Made by a program: the position numbers and the translations under genes. From the NCBI GenBank assembly GCA_963834305.1, contig CAWIAX010000003.1:558001-622000 (forward strand): a stretch of 64,000 nucleotides of DNA, written 5' to 3'. The DNA is from JACCXG01 sp963834305 (GTDB lineage: Bacteria; Acidobacteriota; Vicinamibacteria; Vicinamibacterales; 2-12-FULL-66-21). Positions 1-8,510 of the stretch are shown here, one piece after another (the stretch's first letter is position 1; each line of letters begins with the position of its first letter). Below the pieces are notes generated by a model. That model saw only the letters and a list, made by a program, of their open reading frames with translations, was not told where the DNA came from and did no database searches.

Positions 1-683
1 TCGCGGCGGCACTTGCGCAGCGCGGCCTGGACGTCGCGCTCGCCTTCCACACGTCGCAGGCGGAGGCCGATGCCACCGCGGCGCAGGTGCGAGCCGCCGG
101 CCGGCGCGCCTACGTGCACCAGGCCGATCTGTCGCACGGGGCGCAGGCCGCCGCGCTCATCGACGGCGCCGCCGCCGCGCTGGGGCGCATCGACGTCCTC
201 GTCAACATGGCGTCCGTGTACTCGTCGGCGCCGCTCGACGAGACCGACGAGCAGGCCTGGAACAAGGTGCTCGACGTCGACGTGCGCGCCGCGTTCCTGT
301 GCGCGCGCGCGGCCGTGCCGCACATGCGCAAGGCCGGCGGCGGACGGATCATCAACTTCACCGACTGGGTCGCCGCCAGCGGCCGGCCGCGCTACAAGGG
401 CTACCTGCCGTATTACGTGGCGAAGCGCGCGGTCATCGGGCTCACCGAGGCGCTGGCGCTGGAGCTGGCCGGCGACGGCATCCTGGTGAACGCCGTGGCG
501 CCGGGGCCGATCCTGGCCCCGCCGGGAACGACCGACGAGGAATACAAGTCGGTCGAGGCTGCGACGCCGCTCGGGCGGTGGGGCGGCGAGGCGGAGATCG
601 TGAAAGCCGTGCTGCTGCTCATCGACTCGGAGTTCATCACCGGCGAGACGATTCGCGTGGACGGCGGGCGGCACCTCAAGTAG
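1..683 (+). CDS. Pteridine-reductase-like SDR oxidoreductase (5' truncated)
   Basis: The reading frame is open from base 3 through the window edge, so the N-terminal Rossmann GxxxGxG strand is missing. The visible part has the SDR order: a VNMAS segment (equivalent of NNAG), a Y-x-x-x-K pair in YYVAKRA, a VAPGPI turn and a C-terminal ITGETIRVDGG motif. The position normally held by the catalytic serine is aspartate (IINFTDWV, Asp codon at 363-365). Asp at this position is characteristic of pteridine reductases (Leishmania PTR1, FolM-type enzymes), which reduce dihydro-pterins with NADPH. The C-terminal PLGRWG...ITG pattern also fits that group. Its stop overlaps the end of the convergent aminotransferase by 8 nt. 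SDR membership is certain; the pteridine role is inferred from one key residue. Confidence 0.85.
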   Translation, partial: AAALAQRGLDVALAFHTSQAEADATAAQVRAAGRRAYVHQADLSHGAQAAALIDGAAAALGRIDVLVNMASVYSSAPLDETDEQAWNKVLDVDVRAAFLCARAAVPHMRKAGGGRIINFTDWVAASGRPRYKGYLPYYVAKRAVIGLTEALALELAGDGILVNAVAPGPILAPPGTTDEEYKSVEAATPLGRWGGEAEIVKAVLLLIDSEFITGETIRVDGGRHLK

Positions 684-1863
684 CGCTGCCGAACGCCGCC
701 GCCATCGAGGCGAGCGCCCCGGCCAGCTCCTGCCGGTCCCGGGCGAAGCAGAAGCGGATGCAGCCTTCCCCGTTCGGGCCGAAGTCCACGCCGGGCACGC
801 AGCCGATGCGGGCGCGGGCAATCAGGTACTCGGCCATCGCCCAGGAGAGCGACGAGCCTGCCGCGGCCCCGGGCGGACGCCAGCCCGGATCGATCCTGAG
901 GAACGCGTAGAACGCGCCGGCGGGCGGTGCGCCGGAGAGGATGCCGGCCGCGGACGCCTCGATCCCCCGGTAGAAGAGATCGCGCCGCGCCCGCAGCTCG
1001 TCGCGGAACTCGCGGATGCACGCCTGCGAGCCCTCGAGCGCGCCGATCCCTCCGAACTGGACAATCGACGTGACGTTGCTCGACGTGTAGAAGAGCAGCT
1101 TCTTCATCCGCTCGCGCAGCTGCGCGTCCTGCGCCGCGACGTAGCCGAGCCGCAGGCCGGTCATCGCGTATGTCTTGCTGAAGGTGTAGACGGAGATGGT
1201 CCGCTCGTACATCCCGGGCAGCGATGCCGGGCTGATGTGGCTGCCGTCGAACAGGATGTCTTCGTAGGCCTCGTCCGAGACCAGCCACAGGTGCCGCTCC
1301 TGGACGATCGCCGCGATCCGCTCGAGGTCCGGCCGGGTGAGCACGCCGCCCGTCGGGTTGTGCGGCGAGTTGATATAGAGCGCCCGCGTCTTCGGCGTGA
1401 TGCGCGACTCGAGCTCGTCGAGGTCGAAGCGCCAGCCGAGCCGCTCGTGCAGCGGGCAGCCGACCGGGACACCCCGGGCCGCCAGGATGTTGCCAACCGC
1501 CGGCGGCCAGGTGGGGTCTGGGATCACGACCTCGTCGCCCGGCTCGAGCAGCGCCTGGCACACCAGGTAGAGCGCATGGATGCCGCCGGTGCTGACCATG
1601 ATCTCGTCGGCCGCGCCGACCGGGATGCCGTTCACCCGGCGCAGCTTGTCCGCCAGCCGCGCGAGCAGCAGCGGCAGGCCGGTGGTCTGGAGGTAGTGGC
1701 TGCGGTTCTCGTCGATCGCGCGCCGCATCGCGTCTTTCACCGTGTCGGGCGCGTTGAAGCTGACGTCTCCCTGATCGAGCCGGTAGGGATCCGTGACCCC
1801 ATACATCATGTCGCGGATGCGGATGATGCCGGAGAAGGGGACTCGGTCGAGGTCCGTGCCCAC
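676..1863 (-). CDS. Class I/II PLP-dependent aminotransferase
   Basis: The 395-residue protein is a fold-type I aminotransferase of normal length. It shows the NSPHNPTGG motif, a DEAYEDILF segment with the aspartate that contacts the pyridine nitrogen, the Schiff-base lysine in YTFSKTYAMTGLRLGY, and an Arg near the C-terminus (IRFCFA) for the substrate carboxylate. Substrate specificity (aspartate, aromatic, methionine or other) cannot be read from sequence. The start used is GTG at 1863, 9 nt after the upstream gene's stop; an internal ATG pair about 19 codons in is a possible alternative. It is the last gene of a three-gene minus-strand group with a zinc-ribbon protein and an MTHFR-like protein. 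Confidence 0.88.
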   Translation of the reverse strand: MGTDLDRVPFSGIIRIRDMMYGVTDPYRLDQGDVSFNAPDTVKDAMRRAIDENRSHYLQTTGLPLLLARLADKLRRVNGIPVGAADEIMVSTGGIHALYLVCQALLEPGDEVVIPDPTWPPAVGNILAARGVPVGCPLHERLGWRFDLDELESRITPKTRALYINSPHNPTGGVLTRPDLERIAAIVQERHLWLVSDEAYEDILFDGSHISPASLPGMYERTISVYTFSKTYAMTGLRLGYVAAQDAQLRERMKKLLFYTSSNVTSIVQFGGIGALEGSQACIREFRDELRARRDLFYRGIEASAAGILSGAPPAGAFYAFLRIDPGWRPPGAAAGSSLSWAMAEYLIARARIGCVPGVDFGPNGEGCIRFCFARDRQELAGALASMAAAFGSAT

Positions 1864-1872
1864 GGCTGCTGC

Positions 1873-2565
1873 CTACTCGCCGCCGGCGCCCCGGAACTGA
1901 TCCTCGTCGTCCGCGAACAGCACGTTGAAGCTGGTGAGCGAGCCGTAGCAGCCGCTGATGTACCCCTGGAGCTTGATCTTCACGTCCTCGGGCAGCTCCG
2001 TCGCGTTGACCTGCTGCTCCAGCGTCCGCAGCCGGTTGCGGAGCATGACGATCTTGTGGAAGAACGTCTCGACCGGCCAGGTCTTCTCCTGCAGCTGCGG
2101 GTTGCCCGGCCGCAGCGCCAGCGTGCCGCCGCGCCATTTCTCGGCGGGGACGACGGCCGTGAGCCCCGTTTCCTCGCGAATCACCCGGCGCAGGAGCATC
2201 TCGAGATCGACAGCGCCGTCCGCAGTGTCCACGCTCATGGCTGGTGCAATCCTTTCACGCTCGGCAACGAGGGGAAATGCCTCCCGTTCGGCCTGCCCGC
2301 TCCGCGCCGGGGCCGCAGCGTGGCGCGCCGGCCCGCTCCTCGCCGCCCGGCCTCCATTTTCCGTCCCCGCCGCCGTGCCGCTGTCGCCAGCGTTAATGCG
2401 CGGGCCCCCCCGGTAATTGTGCTCGCTGTGGCACCAGCCGCACACCACCCGCAACGGCCGCCCCGCAGCGTCCGCCGCCACCACCGTGTGCATCCGATCC
2501 GTCTTGCAGGCCCGGCAGAGATCCTCGACAGAATCCCCCGCCCGATACACGCGTGAGATCGTCAT
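1873..2565 (-). CDS. Two-domain zinc-ribbon protein of unknown function
   Basis: I do not recognise this 230-residue protein. The first 50 residues form a treble-clef or ribbon-like module with two CxxC knuckles (Cys17/Cys20 and Cys42/Cys45), so one zinc ion is likely bound. A low-complexity Ala/Arg/Gly linker (about 55-105) leads to a C-terminal helical domain of about 120 residues containing HKIVMLRNRLRTLEQQV, which looks like a dimerisation helix. The ATG at 2565 is preceded by GGGGTGAG at Shine-Dalgarno distance. A shorter start at ATG 2238 would give only the helical domain, but the cysteine knuckles argue for the long form. It sits between the MTHFR-like gene and the aminotransferase on the same strand. 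Confidence 0.7.
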   Translation of the reverse strand: MTISRVYRAGDSVEDLCRACKTDRMHTVVAADAAGRPLRVVCGWCHSEHNYRGGPRINAGDSGTAAGTENGGRAARSGPARHAAAPARSGQAEREAFPLVAERERIAPAMSVDTADGAVDLEMLLRRVIREETGLTAVVPAEKWRGGTLALRPGNPQLQEKTWPVETFFHKIVMLRNRLRTLEQQVNATELPEDVKIKLQGYISGCYGSLTSFNVLFADDEDQFRGAGGE

Positions 2566-2590
2566 GATGTGCTCACCCCAGAACCAGATC

Positions 2591-2658
2591 CTGCACCCTG
2601 AACCCTGAACCCTGAACCTTGAACCGAACCCTGAACCTTGCACCCTGCACCCTGAACC
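2591..2658. repeat. Imperfect heptanucleotide tandem array (CTGAACC)n
   Basis: Nine full 7-nt units plus one 5-nt partial unit (GAACC) lie head to tail. Variants are CTGCACC, TTGAACC and TTGCACC. The array fills most of the 92-nt gap between the MTHFR-like gene and the zinc-ribbon gene, and its last base is also the first base of the minus-strand stop codon (2658-2660). On the transcribed strand the unit reads GGTTCAG. It has no spacer/repeat structure and is not CRISPR. Confidence 0.85.
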
Positions 2659-3494
2659 TATTCCAGAATTCTCCTGAGCATCCCCGCCGCCTTCTGCAAC
2701 GGCAGGTTGCTGACGTAGAAGTGCCGCGCGCCCGCCGCCCGCAGCGCCCGGATCGTCCGGGCGCAGATCTCGTCGGCCGGCACGCCCGAGGCGAACTCCT
2801 CCGTCAGCTCCGCCGCCGGCACCGGAATGAAGCTCTTGAGCGCCGCCAGCGTCCTGGCGTTGGCGGACCGGTAGTAGAACACGCCGAACATGGCCGGGAT
2901 CGTCAGCTGGCGCCGGTCGGCCTCCTCGAGGAAGGCGTCCACGCGGGGCAGATCGTGATGCGACACGATCTGGGTCAGGTAGAACTCGGCGGTGGCGCGG
3001 CCGTCGAGCAGGTGGCCGACCTGGTCGGCGGCCTTCGCGTGCGGGTTGGCCCAGCCGCCGAGCGCGAGCCGGGGCTGGTGCGCCCGGATCGCTTCGCGGA
3101 GCTGCCAGGCGTGGTCGACGCAGCGCGGCGGCCCGACGTTCTTGTCGCCGCCCAGGACGACCAGCGATTCGAATCCCTGCTGCGCGGCGCGGTCGGCATA
3201 CGCCAGGCAATAGGGCATCGGGTGCTTGCTCGTCAGGAACGGGACGATCGACGCCCGCGGCACGTCGGTGCCGAGGTTGCTCACCAGATGGCGGAGGTTG
3301 TCTTCCTCCTTCAGCCCGACCGCGCTGTCAGTCAGGAAGACCGGCGTTCCTCCCCGCGTCAGGCTGCGCACGGCATGGTAGGTGTCGATCCACGCATCCA
3401 TGCTCGCCGTCGTCTCGAGCTCGGCGCGCGGCGGCCGCAGCTCCGCCGCGACGACGGAGGGCTCGGTGCGAAGACGCTCGAGGATGGAAGCCAA
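2658..3494 (-). CDS. Methylenetetrahydrofolate-reductase-like (MetF superfamily) protein
   Basis: The 278-residue product has the TIM-barrel hallmarks of the MTHFR family: an opening AELRPPRAE strand (family form E-x-x-PPR), a central LVVLGGD segment, and FYLTQIVSHHD near the position where MetF has the FAD/folate-binding Q. It is slightly shorter than typical MetF (about 290-300). MetF reduces methylene-THF to methyl-THF for methionine synthesis; this protein is divergent enough that another C1-folate or pterin substrate is possible. It is the first gene of a minus-strand group with the zinc-ribbon protein and the aminotransferase. A cobalamin-dependent methionine synthase lies about 47 kb away in the window. 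The start ATG is 24 nt from a divergent gene. Confidence 0.75.
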   Translation of the reverse strand: MASILERLRTEPSVVAAELRPPRAELETTASMDAWIDTYHAVRSLTRGGTPVFLTDSAVGLKEEDNLRHLVSNLGTDVPRASIVPFLTSKHPMPYCLAYADRAAQQGFESLVVLGGDKNVGPPRCVDHAWQLREAIRAHQPRLALGGWANPHAKAADQVGHLLDGRATAEFYLTQIVSHHDLPRVDAFLEEADRRQLTIPAMFGVFYYRSANARTLAALKSFIPVPAAELTEEFASGVPADEICARTIRALRAAGARHFYVSNLPLQKAAGMLRRILE

Positions 3495-3499
3495 ACGAA

Positions 3500-3509
3500 C
3501 AGTATACTG
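3500..3509. promoter_or_regulatory. Perfect 10-bp palindrome CAGTATACTG between divergent genes
   Basis: The 24-nt gap between the start codons of the MTHFR-like gene (3494, minus) and the desulfhydrase-like gene (3519, plus) holds the perfect palindrome CAGTATACTG. It contains TATACT on both strands, a good match to the -10 consensus TATAAT. It is only 9-10 nt from the plus-strand ATG, so any transcript from it would be leaderless or nearly so. No matching -35 box is obvious. It could equally be a small operator. Confidence 0.35.
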
Positions 3510-3518
3510 AAAAGGTCA

Positions 3519-4484
3519 ATGTTCGAGGCCCTTTCGGCGCTGCCGGCGGTCCGCCTGGCGCCGTTCGCTACGCCGGTCGAGGGCCTCACCCGCTTTCGGG
3601 ACGCGCTCGGCGGCGGCCCCCGCCTCCTCATCAAGCGCGACGACGCGATCGGGTTTGCGTTTGGCGGCAACAAGGTGAGGAAGATGGCGCTCGTGGCGGC
3701 CGACGCCGCGCGGCAGGGAGCCGCCACCCTCATCACGAGCGGCGGCGTGCAGTCGAACCATTGCCGGGTGACCGCGGCGGCCGCGGCGCGGCTCGGCATG
3801 CGCTGCGTGCTGGTGGTCAACGGCATGAAGCCGGCAGCGCCGACCGGCAATGCCCTGCTCGACGGCCTGCTCGGCGCTGAAGTACGGCATGTCGCCACCC
3901 GCGACGAACGGGCCGCCGCGGTTGAGCGCGCCGCCGAGGACGAGCGCCGCGCCGGGCGCCGGCCCTACGTCGTCCCGATCGGCGCGTCCACGCCGCTCGG
4001 GGCGGCCGCCTACGTCCTGGCCGTGCGCGAGCTGCTCGGCCAGATCGATCCCCCCGACGTCATCGTCCATTCCTCCTCGTCGGGCGGCACCCAGGCCGGC
4101 CTTGCCGCGGGGTGTGCGCTGGCGGGCGTGCCGACGCGGGTGATTGGGGTGAGCGCCGACGAGCCCGCTTCGGGGCTGGCGCGCGACGTCCGCGCGATCA
4201 TCGACGGGCTGCCGGATCTGCTCGAGCCCGGAAGCCGCCGCGCGATCGGCGACGTCCATATCGAGGTGGACGATCGCTTCGTCGGGGACGGCTACGGCAT
4301 CGCGACCGGCGAGTCGCGCGAGGCGATCGCGCTGACGGCCCGGACCGAAGCGATCTTCCTGGACCCCACCTATACCGCGAAGGCGATGGCCGCGCTCATC
4401 TCGGCCGTGCGCGCGAAGGCCTTCTCCGATGCGGATACCGTATTGTTCTGGCACACCGGTGGGCAGGTGGCGCTCTTCGCGTAG
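3519..4484 (+). CDS. D-cysteine desulfhydrase / ACC deaminase family enzyme
   Basis: The 321-residue protein belongs to fold-type II PLP enzymes of the ACC deaminase/DcyD family. The PLP-binding lysine is Lys52 in GFAFGGNKVRKM, followed by the substrate-binding segment TSGGVQSNHCR and the later SSSSGGTQAGL phosphate-binding loop. The family either cleaves D-cysteine to pyruvate, H2S and ammonia or opens 1-aminocyclopropane-1-carboxylate; the sequence alone does not choose. The start is ATG 3519, preceded by AAAGG at 3511-3515. The frame is open far upstream, but that part is antisense to the MTHFR-like gene and is not real. It is followed after 18 nt by the metallo-hydrolase. Confidence 0.85.
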   Translation: MFEALSALPAVRLAPFATPVEGLTRFRDALGGGPRLLIKRDDAIGFAFGGNKVRKMALVAADAARQGAATLITSGGVQSNHCRVTAAAAARLGMRCVLVVNGMKPAAPTGNALLDGLLGAEVRHVATRDERAAAVERAAEDERRAGRRPYVVPIGASTPLGAAAYVLAVRELLGQIDPPDVIVHSSSSGGTQAGLAAGCALAGVPTRVIGVSADEPASGLARDVRAIIDGLPDLLEPGSRRAIGDVHIEVDDRFVGDGYGIATGESREAIALTARTEAIFLDPTYTAKAMAALISAVRAKAFSDADTVLFWHTGGQVALFA

Positions 4485-4502
4485 CCCGATCGAAAGGACA
4501 TC

Positions 4503-5957
4503 GTGATCACCCTGACCTTCCTCGGCGCGGCGCGTACGGTGACCGGCTCCAAGTACCTGCTCGAGACCGGCAATGCCCGGATCCTGATCGATGCCGGCCT
4601 GTTCCAGGGCCTCAAGGAGCTCCGCGAGCGGAACTGGCAGGATCTGCCCGTTCCCGCCGCGTCACTCGACGCCATCGTCCTGACGCACGCGCACCTGGAT
4701 CATTGCGGCTATCTGCCGCGGCTGGTGATGCAGGGCTTCCGCGGCCGCGTGTTCTGCACCGCGGGCACGCGCGATCTCTGCCGCATCGTGCTCCCCGACT
4801 CCGGCCGCATCCAGGAAGAAGACGCGGCCAACGCCAACCGCCACCGCTTCTCGAAGCACTCGCCGGCGCTGCCACTCTACGGGGAGGCGGACGCGTTCCG
4901 CGCCGTCTCGCTGCTGCAGCCGGTCGGCTACGAGCGGCCGATGCCGGTCGCCGAGGGCGTCGAGGTCGAGTTCCTGAGCGCCGGTCACCTGCTCGGATCG
5001 GCGTACGCGCGGGTCCGGACCGGCGGCCTGACGCTGCTGTTTGGCGGCGACCTCGGCCGCTACGAACGCCCGGTCCTGCCGGATCCGGTCCCGGTCGCGG
5101 AGGCCGACTATCTGCTCGTCGAGTCCACCTACGGCGACCGCGTGCACGAACAGGACGACAGCGGCGAGCACCTGGCCGCGGTGGTGCGAGCCACCGCCGA
5201 ACGGGGCGGCAAGCTGATCATCCCGTCGTTCGCGATCGGCCGGGTCGAGGAGCTGCTCTACTGGATTGGCCGGCTCGAGGAAGAGCAGCGGATTCCCGTC
5301 CTCCCCGTGTTTCTCGACAGCCCGATGGCGCTCGAGGCGCTGGCCCGCTACAGCGAACGGCTGCACGAGCTGGATCCCGACCTGGTGCCGGAGGAGCGCG
5401 ACGGCAAGGCGCCGCACGACCACGCGGCCCATCAGCCCACGCCGAAGCGGCGCGAGCAGGCGGCGCGCGAGCGGCACGTGTGCGCGTTCTGTACCCAGCG
5501 CTTCCGCGCCATCGAATCGAGCGCCGAATCCAAGGAGCTCACGAAGTCGAGCATGCCCGCCATCGTCATCTCGTCGAGCGGCATGGCCACGGGCGGGCGC
5601 GTGCTGCATCACCTCAAGGCGGCGCTGCCCGACGGGCGGAACACCGTCCTGCTCGCCGGATTCCAGGCGGCGGGCACCCGCGGGCGGGCGCTGATCGACG
5701 GCGCCCCGACGGTGAAGATCCACGGTCAGCAAATCCCGGTGCAGGCGCGCATCGACCGCCTCGAATCGATGTCCGCGCACGCCGACTCCAGCGAGATCCT
5801 TCGCTGGCTCGGCAACTTCACGAGGCCGCCGCGCACCACGTTCCTCGTGCACGGCGAGCCGGCCGCCATGGATGCGCTGCACGGGACCATCAGGTCCAAG
5901 CTCGGCTGGACCGTCCACATGCCGGAGCTGGGCGAAGCCGTTAAACTGGAACCATGA
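4503..5957 (+). CDS. MBL-fold beta-CASP ribonuclease-like metallo-hydrolase
   Basis: The 484-residue protein has a metallo-beta-lactamase domain with HxHxDH at residues 62-67 (HAHLDH), an internal beta-CASP domain, and a C-terminal RMMBL region with SSSGMATGGR and SAHADS, the CPSF73-like RNA-processing signature. The role expected is Zn-dependent RNA cleavage in the cytoplasm. A charged insert in the beta-CASP region carries a CAFC pair and several histidines, perhaps an extra metal site or a subfamily feature. The GTG start at 4503 follows AAAGGA at a good distance. The gene overlaps the next CDS by 4 nt (ATGA). Confidence 0.85.
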   Translation: MITLTFLGAARTVTGSKYLLETGNARILIDAGLFQGLKELRERNWQDLPVPAASLDAIVLTHAHLDHCGYLPRLVMQGFRGRVFCTAGTRDLCRIVLPDSGRIQEEDAANANRHRFSKHSPALPLYGEADAFRAVSLLQPVGYERPMPVAEGVEVEFLSAGHLLGSAYARVRTGGLTLLFGGDLGRYERPVLPDPVPVAEADYLLVESTYGDRVHEQDDSGEHLAAVVRATAERGGKLIIPSFAIGRVEELLYWIGRLEEEQRIPVLPVFLDSPMALEALARYSERLHELDPDLVPEERDGKAPHDHAAHQPTPKRREQAARERHVCAFCTQRFRAIESSAESKELTKSSMPAIVISSSGMATGGRVLHHLKAALPDGRNTVLLAGFQAAGTRGRALIDGAPTVKIHGQQIPVQARIDRLESMSAHADSSEILRWLGNFTRPPRTTFLVHGEPAAMDALHGTIRSKLGWTVHMPELGEAVKLEP

Positions 5958-8016
5958 GGGTTTCTCTACCGATTGGAGTGGGGATGGCACTGGCACTCGC
6001 AGCCGCCTGGCAGCTGGGCGGACAACGACGGATCCGATTCTCCGGCGGCCGGCACGCTGCAGCCCGCGCCCGCCACCAGCCAGGCACCCGCGGGCCGCAA
6101 GTACCTGCGTCGAGCAGATCGACGATGCGGCGGTCAGCCAGCTGTACGTGGACGGTTTCAGCGAGCTGCCGCTCGAGCAGAAGCAGCTGATCTGGCATCT
6201 CTATCAGGCGGCCCTCGCCGGCCGGGACATCTATTACGACCAGCGCTACGCGCACAGCCTCGAGATGCGCGACGTGCTCGAGGAGATCCTGACGCACCCG
6301 GCCGGGGTCGACCCGCAGACGCTCGCCGAGATCCAGCGCTACACCAAGCTGTTCTGGCTCAACACCGGGCCCTACAACAACCTGACGGCGCGGAAGTTCG
6401 TGATGAAGGGGACGTTCGAGGCGTTTGCCGCCGCCGCGAAAGCCGCGCAGAAGGCCGGGGCGAACTTCCCGCTGAAGCGCGGCGAGTCGCTCGACGCCAT
6501 GCTCGCCCGGCTCCGGCCGATGTTCTTCGACGCCACCGTGGATCCGATCGTCACCAACAAGACGCCCGGGCCGGGAAAGGACATCCTGCAGGCGAGCGCC
6601 AACAACCTCTACGTCAACGTGGCGATGAAGGACCTCGAGGGGTTCACCGAGAAATACCCGCTGAACTCCCGTCTCGTGAAGAGGAAAGACGGCAAGCTGG
6701 TCGAGGAGGTCTATCGCATCGGCGGCCGCTACGACAGGCAGATCCGCGCGATCGTCGGCCACCTCGAGGCGGCCATCCCGTTCGCCCCCGAGAGGACCGC
6801 CGCGGCGCTGCGCGCGCTCATCACGTGGTACCAGACCGGTGAGACGGCCGACCGCATCGCCTACGACATCGCCTGGGTCGAGGACAAGGACTCCCCGGTG
6901 GACACGATCAACGGCTTCATCGAGGTCTACATGGACCCGCGCGGCCACAAGGGATCGTGGGAAGCGCTGGTCTACTTCGTGAACCGCGAGAAGACGGAAG
7001 ACATCCGCAAGATCGCGGCGCACGCCCAGTGGTTCGAGGACCGGATGCCCTGGGCCGATCAGTACAAGAAGCAGGGTGTTCGCGGCATCACCGCCAACGC
7101 CATCGACGTGGTCGTCGAAGCGGGCGACTCGGCGCCGATCACCCCGGTCGGCATCAACCTGCCGAACGACCAGCAGATTCGCGAGAAGCACGGCAGCAAG
7201 TCGGTGTCGCTGTCGAACGTCAACGAGGCCTACGACCGGTCGACCACCGCGCAGTTCCGGCGGGAGTTCGCCTGGACCGACGCCGAAGCGGCGCGCGCCG
7301 AGAAGTGGAGCAGCGTCGCCAGCGAGCTGACCACCAACATGCACGAGGTCATCGGCCACGCCTCGGGGAAGATCTCCGGGAAGCTGCAGGGCAGCCCGCA
7401 GACGGCGCTCAAGGAGCAGTATTCGGCGCTGGAGGAAGCGCGCGCCGACCTGGTGGCGCTGTACTTCATCCCGGATCCGAAGCTCGCCGAGCTCGGCATC
7501 GTGGACGCCCGCGACCAGCCGGAGATCGTCGCGGCCGAGTACGAAGGGTATACGCGCAACGCGCTGGCGCAGCTGCGCCGGATCCGCGAGGGCACCCAGA
7601 TCGAGGAAGACCACATGCGCAACCGCCAGATGATCGTGCGGTGGCTCATGGCCAACACCAAGGCGATCGACGTGCGCGAGCGCGACGGCAAGACGTTCTA
7701 CGTGATGGTCGACGCGAAGGCGTTCCAGGAAGGGGTCGGACGGCTGCTCGCCGAGGTCCAGCGGATCAAGGCGGAAGGGGACTACGAGGCGTCGAAGAAG
7801 CTGTTCGAGACCTTCGGCGTCCATTTCGACGCCAAGCTGCGCGACGAAGTCGTGGCGCGCGTCGACAAGCTGAACATGCCGTCGTACACCGGCTTCATCC
7901 AGCCCCGGCTCGAGGCGGTCACCGGCGCGGATGGCAAGATCACCGACGTCACGGTGACGTATCCCCTCGACCTGACCACGCAGATGCTGGAATATTCCGG
8001 CCGGAAGCAGCCATAG
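5954..8016 (+). CDS. Dipeptidyl peptidase III-like zinc peptidase (M49), two frame breaks
   Basis: The protein carries the M49 zinc site HEVIGH (codons 7342-7359) and, 24 residues later, EEARAD (from 7432). The short spacing matches bacterial DPP III such as that of Bacteroides thetaiotaomicron rather than the roughly 52-residue spacing of eukaryotic DPP III. The segment NLPNDQQIREKHGSKSV is also typical. DPP III removes dipeptides from peptide N-termini. The N-terminus is hydrophobic, so export is likely. Two single-base insertions are needed to read through, near 6017 and 6108. The repaired product would be about 686 residues, a normal length. ATG 5954 overlaps the upstream stop. Confidence 0.82.
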
Positions 8017-8045
8017 GGCCGCGCGGCCCTGCCAGGAGAGCCACC

Positions 8046-8510
8046 ATGCGACGTGCGATTGCCTTCTGCCTGCTGCTCGGGTTCACCTCCCTCGCGGCGG
8101 CGCAGGACGCGCAGGAACCGGAAGGCAAGCCGGCGGCCAAGCCGGTCCGGAAGGGGGACAGCCTGACGGTCAAGGGCTGCCTGGCCGGCGGCGCGCTGGA
8201 GGCCACGGAAGCCGCGGCGCTCGAAGCCAGCGGCGTGCTCGCCACCGGCCTGACGTTCCGCCTGACCGGCGACAAGAAGCTCCTGAAAGATCTGCGCGAC
8301 TCGCACGATGGCCGGGTGGTGACCGTCCGCGGCGTGCTGAAGTCCGATCTGCCGAAAGAGGCGGGGCAGTCCGCCCGGGTCGGCCGGATGCGGATCACGA
8401 TCGGCGGCGCGAACCCGAGCCCGCATTCACCGCTGTCGGAATCGCGGCGCATGCTGCCGGTGCTCGACGTGAAGTCCTTCGACGGCGGCGCGACGGCCTG
8501 CGGCCGCTGA
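8046..8510 (+). CDS. Small secreted protein, unknown function
   Basis: This 154-residue protein starts at ATG 8046 behind a clear AGGAGA ribosome-binding site and has a Sec signal peptide ending around AAAQ. The mature part has two blocks reading VKGCLAGG and RVVTVRGVLKS, a layout seen in small OB-fold-like periplasmic proteins of acidobacteria. No catalytic motif is visible. It lies 29 nt after the DPP III gene and its stop overlaps the next start (TGATG), so it is probably in one transcription unit with both. Function is not assigned. Confidence 0.7.
   Translation: MRRAIAFCLLLGFTSLAAAQDAQEPEGKPAAKPVRKGDSLTVKGCLAGGALEATEAAALEASGVLATGLTFRLTGDKKLLKDLRDSHDGRVVTVRGVLKSDLPKEAGQSARVGRMRITIGGANPSPHSPLSESRRMLPVLDVKSFDGGATACGR

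Noticed and set aside
1237..2556. Long plus-strand frame opposite the aminotransferase and zinc-ribbon genes
   Set aside because: The composition is typical antisense shadow. The minus strand has recognisable motifs over the same bases.
2591..2658. Telomere-like or CRISPR-like interpretation of the GGTTCAG array
   Set aside because: There are no spacers, no cas genes and no replicon end. It is a short imperfect tandem repeat in an intergenic gap.
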